A stretch of DNA of 64,000 nucleotides from Glandiceps talaboti (lineage: Eukaryota > Hemichordata > Enteropneusta > Spengelidae): contig NC_135557.1 in NCBI RefSeq assembly GCF_964340395.1, positions 8,413,960-8,477,959 on the forward strand, read 5' to 3'. Positions 62,465 through 64,000 of the stretch are shown here, one piece after another. Numbering within the stretch: position 1 is the first letter of the stretch; each line of letters starts with the position of its first letter. Position numbers and translations under genes: made by a program. Under the pieces are notes generated by a model that had not been told where the DNA came from, did not search any database, and was given only the letters and a program-made list of their open reading frames with translations.

Positions 62465-63055
62465 ACTCGTATATGAAAATTAAGTTTGTCTAAAAAATAA
62501 ATGATGCATTTACATTCATTTCTTATTTAAAATATGAAATTGCTAGCATTAGAGTAAATAGTCAACATACTAACAAACATTCTAGTTTGTCATCAATATG
62601 AAAATTAAATTTGTCTAAAAAATAAATGATGCATTTACATTCATTTCTTTTTAAAATATGAAATTGCTAGCATTAGAGTAAATATTCAACAAACCAACAA
62701 ACATTCTAGTTTGTCGTCAATATTGAAAATTTAGTTTGTCTAAAAAAAATGATGCATTGTTTACGTTCATTTATTATTTGAAATATCAAATGTATGGCTA
62801 GCATTAGAGTAAATAGTCAACAAACCAACAAACATTCTAGTTTGTCGTCAATATTGAAAATTTAGTTTGTCTAAAAAATAAACAATGTGTTGTTTACATT
62901 CATTTCTTATTTAAAAAAATCAACTATATGGCTAGAATAATTAGAGAAAATATTCAACAAACCAACAAACATTCCAGTTTGTCGTTAATGTGAAAATTTA
63001 GTTTGTCTAAAAAAAAATAAACAATGTGTTGTTTGCATTGTTGTCAAATAAACAT
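62465..63055. repeat. ~118-bp tandem repeat at the 3' end of intron 12
   Basis: Five diverged copies of a unit containing 'aatttRgtttgtctaaaaaa', 'gttYacattcatttcttatt' and 'gctagcattagagtaaata'. Confidence 0.9.
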
Positions 63056-63281
63056 TTATGAAAATACTTGTTATATTGTAATATGATAATTATTTCAAAT
63101 GTTGACACTAGTTGCCATGGTAACACATTCCCCTACGATATGCACATATCATTTAGTTGTAATTTAGAATATCATAATTTTCCATGGTAACAGTTCTTTG
63201 AATTGAAAGAAACCTTTATTAAAAAAATTGAATGATTGAGTAGTCTGCTCATTGACCTTTGACCTTTGTTTTTGTTTACAG

Positions 63282-64000
63282 GTATTCCTGTGAAGGTGAC
63301 TATCACAACAATGGGTGAATACGGTTCCCAACCAGCAAACTATAATTATCCCTATGGAATTATTGTCAATGCTGATAATGACCTTGTAATTTGTGACAGA
63401 GACAACCATAGATTACAAATAGTCAGCTGGGATAATCAGTGTAAATATATCATTACATTGGATTTTACACCATGCAATGTTGCAGTGTCCAGTGACTCAA
63501 ATCTGTACTATATCACAGGTTGGGATATCAATGGTGAAGTCAGGGTTTATAACAAGAAGAGTCAACTGATAAATAGTTTTGGTAAACAACAAAACATCAA
63601 TGCCAAGGGTATATTCCTGACTAGTGAAGGATTTGTGTACATAACAGACAACAATGGACACTGTGTTAGGAAATATGGAGTGAATGGTAATCATATCAAG
63701 TCATCAACATCATTGGCACTAAACAGTTGGCTGAGGTCTCTGGTTGTTAATACAAAGAATGAAGTATTTGTCACAGACTACAACAATAAATGTGTGTATG
63801 TATTCAATAAACAACTCACAATCATATACTCATTTGGTGAGGAACAACTACAGGATCCAGTAGGGATCTGTTTACACCCACACTGTGATGTTATATATGT
63901 CAGTGATCATGGTGATAATAGGGTAGCTGAGTTCAAATGTAATGGTGAATTCATACATTATATTGCAATGAACCAACTGAGTTTACCCCGCTACATTGCA
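63282..64000 (+). CDS. Large gene exon 13: NHL-repeat beta-propeller (partial, open at right edge)
   Basis: Acceptor TTTGTTTACAG ends at 63281, and the exon is open to the window edge with no stop (239 codons in frame with exon 12). Successive NHL blades are visible: YPYGIIVNADNDLVICDRDN then HRLQIV, IFLTSEGFVYITDNNGH then CVRKY, LRSLVVNTKNEVFVTDYNNK then CVYVF, and PVGICLHPHCDVIYVSDHGD then NRVAEF. NHL propellers, as in TRIM2/3/71 and Brat, form six-bladed platforms that bind RNA or protein. There is no RING or B-box upstream, so this is not a TRIM protein. Probably one or two more blades lie beyond the window. Confidence 0.92.

Overview
The window looks like nuclear DNA from an AT-rich, repeat-loaded invertebrate animal. 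The reasons are GT-AG introns, a split gene with 13 recognisable coding exons, tRNA-derived SINEs, relics of CR1/L2-type LINEs, many fold-back (MITE-like) elements and very long minisatellites. The protein content (an Out-at-first orthologue and a SAM-like/GT-B glycosyltransferase/NHL fusion) fits a marine bilaterian such as a lophotrochozoan, hemichordate or cephalochordate. I cannot narrow it further from sequence alone. No bacterial, viral or organellar gene set is present.

Layout. (1) 1-5 kb: the last coding exon and probable 3' UTR of an oaf (out at first) orthologue on the + strand, ending at 2213. Its terminal coding segment is repeated three times in tandem. (2) 5-31.8 kb: no convincing host coding gene. 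This is a patchwork of dispersed repeats, two LINE reverse-transcriptase relics, SINEs, fold-back elements, microsatellites and paralogous blocks of 0.3-1.5 kb. Inside it are four copies of a promoter-like module (TGACGTCA, usually followed by CGCCATATT, then a GTAAGT-type splice donor) near 11.2, 20.3, 24.6 and 30.0 kb. (3) 31.85-34.74 kb: a minisatellite with a 36-bp unit. (4) 35.5 kb to the right edge: one large + strand gene, assembled here from 13 exons whose splice phases all agree (1,736 codons inside the window, open at the right edge).

The large gene encodes, in order, a SAM-like helical domain, a GT-B glycosyltransferase-like domain, a small alpha/beta-looking segment, acidic linkers, a 51-residue internal duplication, a cluster of six SUMO-consensus sites, duplicated Gln/Ser/Thr/Pro-rich exons, Gly-Gly-Phe-Gln-Gly-Gln repeats and an NHL beta-propeller that runs off the window. 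Eleven of its 12 introns are phase 1. Its introns hold a 51-bp minisatellite (4.1 kb), a 50-bp array with two inversions and three fold-back elements (5.1 kb), and two minisatellites whose units contain the neighbouring exon's own 5' splice site.

Two themes tie the window together. The first is a candidate undescribed effector-sensor protein architecture (SAM-like + glycosyltransferase + NHL). The second is repeated local tandem duplication that starts at exon edges: the oaf stop codon region, two splice donors and two exon-plus-intron duplications. The paralogous blocks also preserve filled and empty sites for several transposon insertions.
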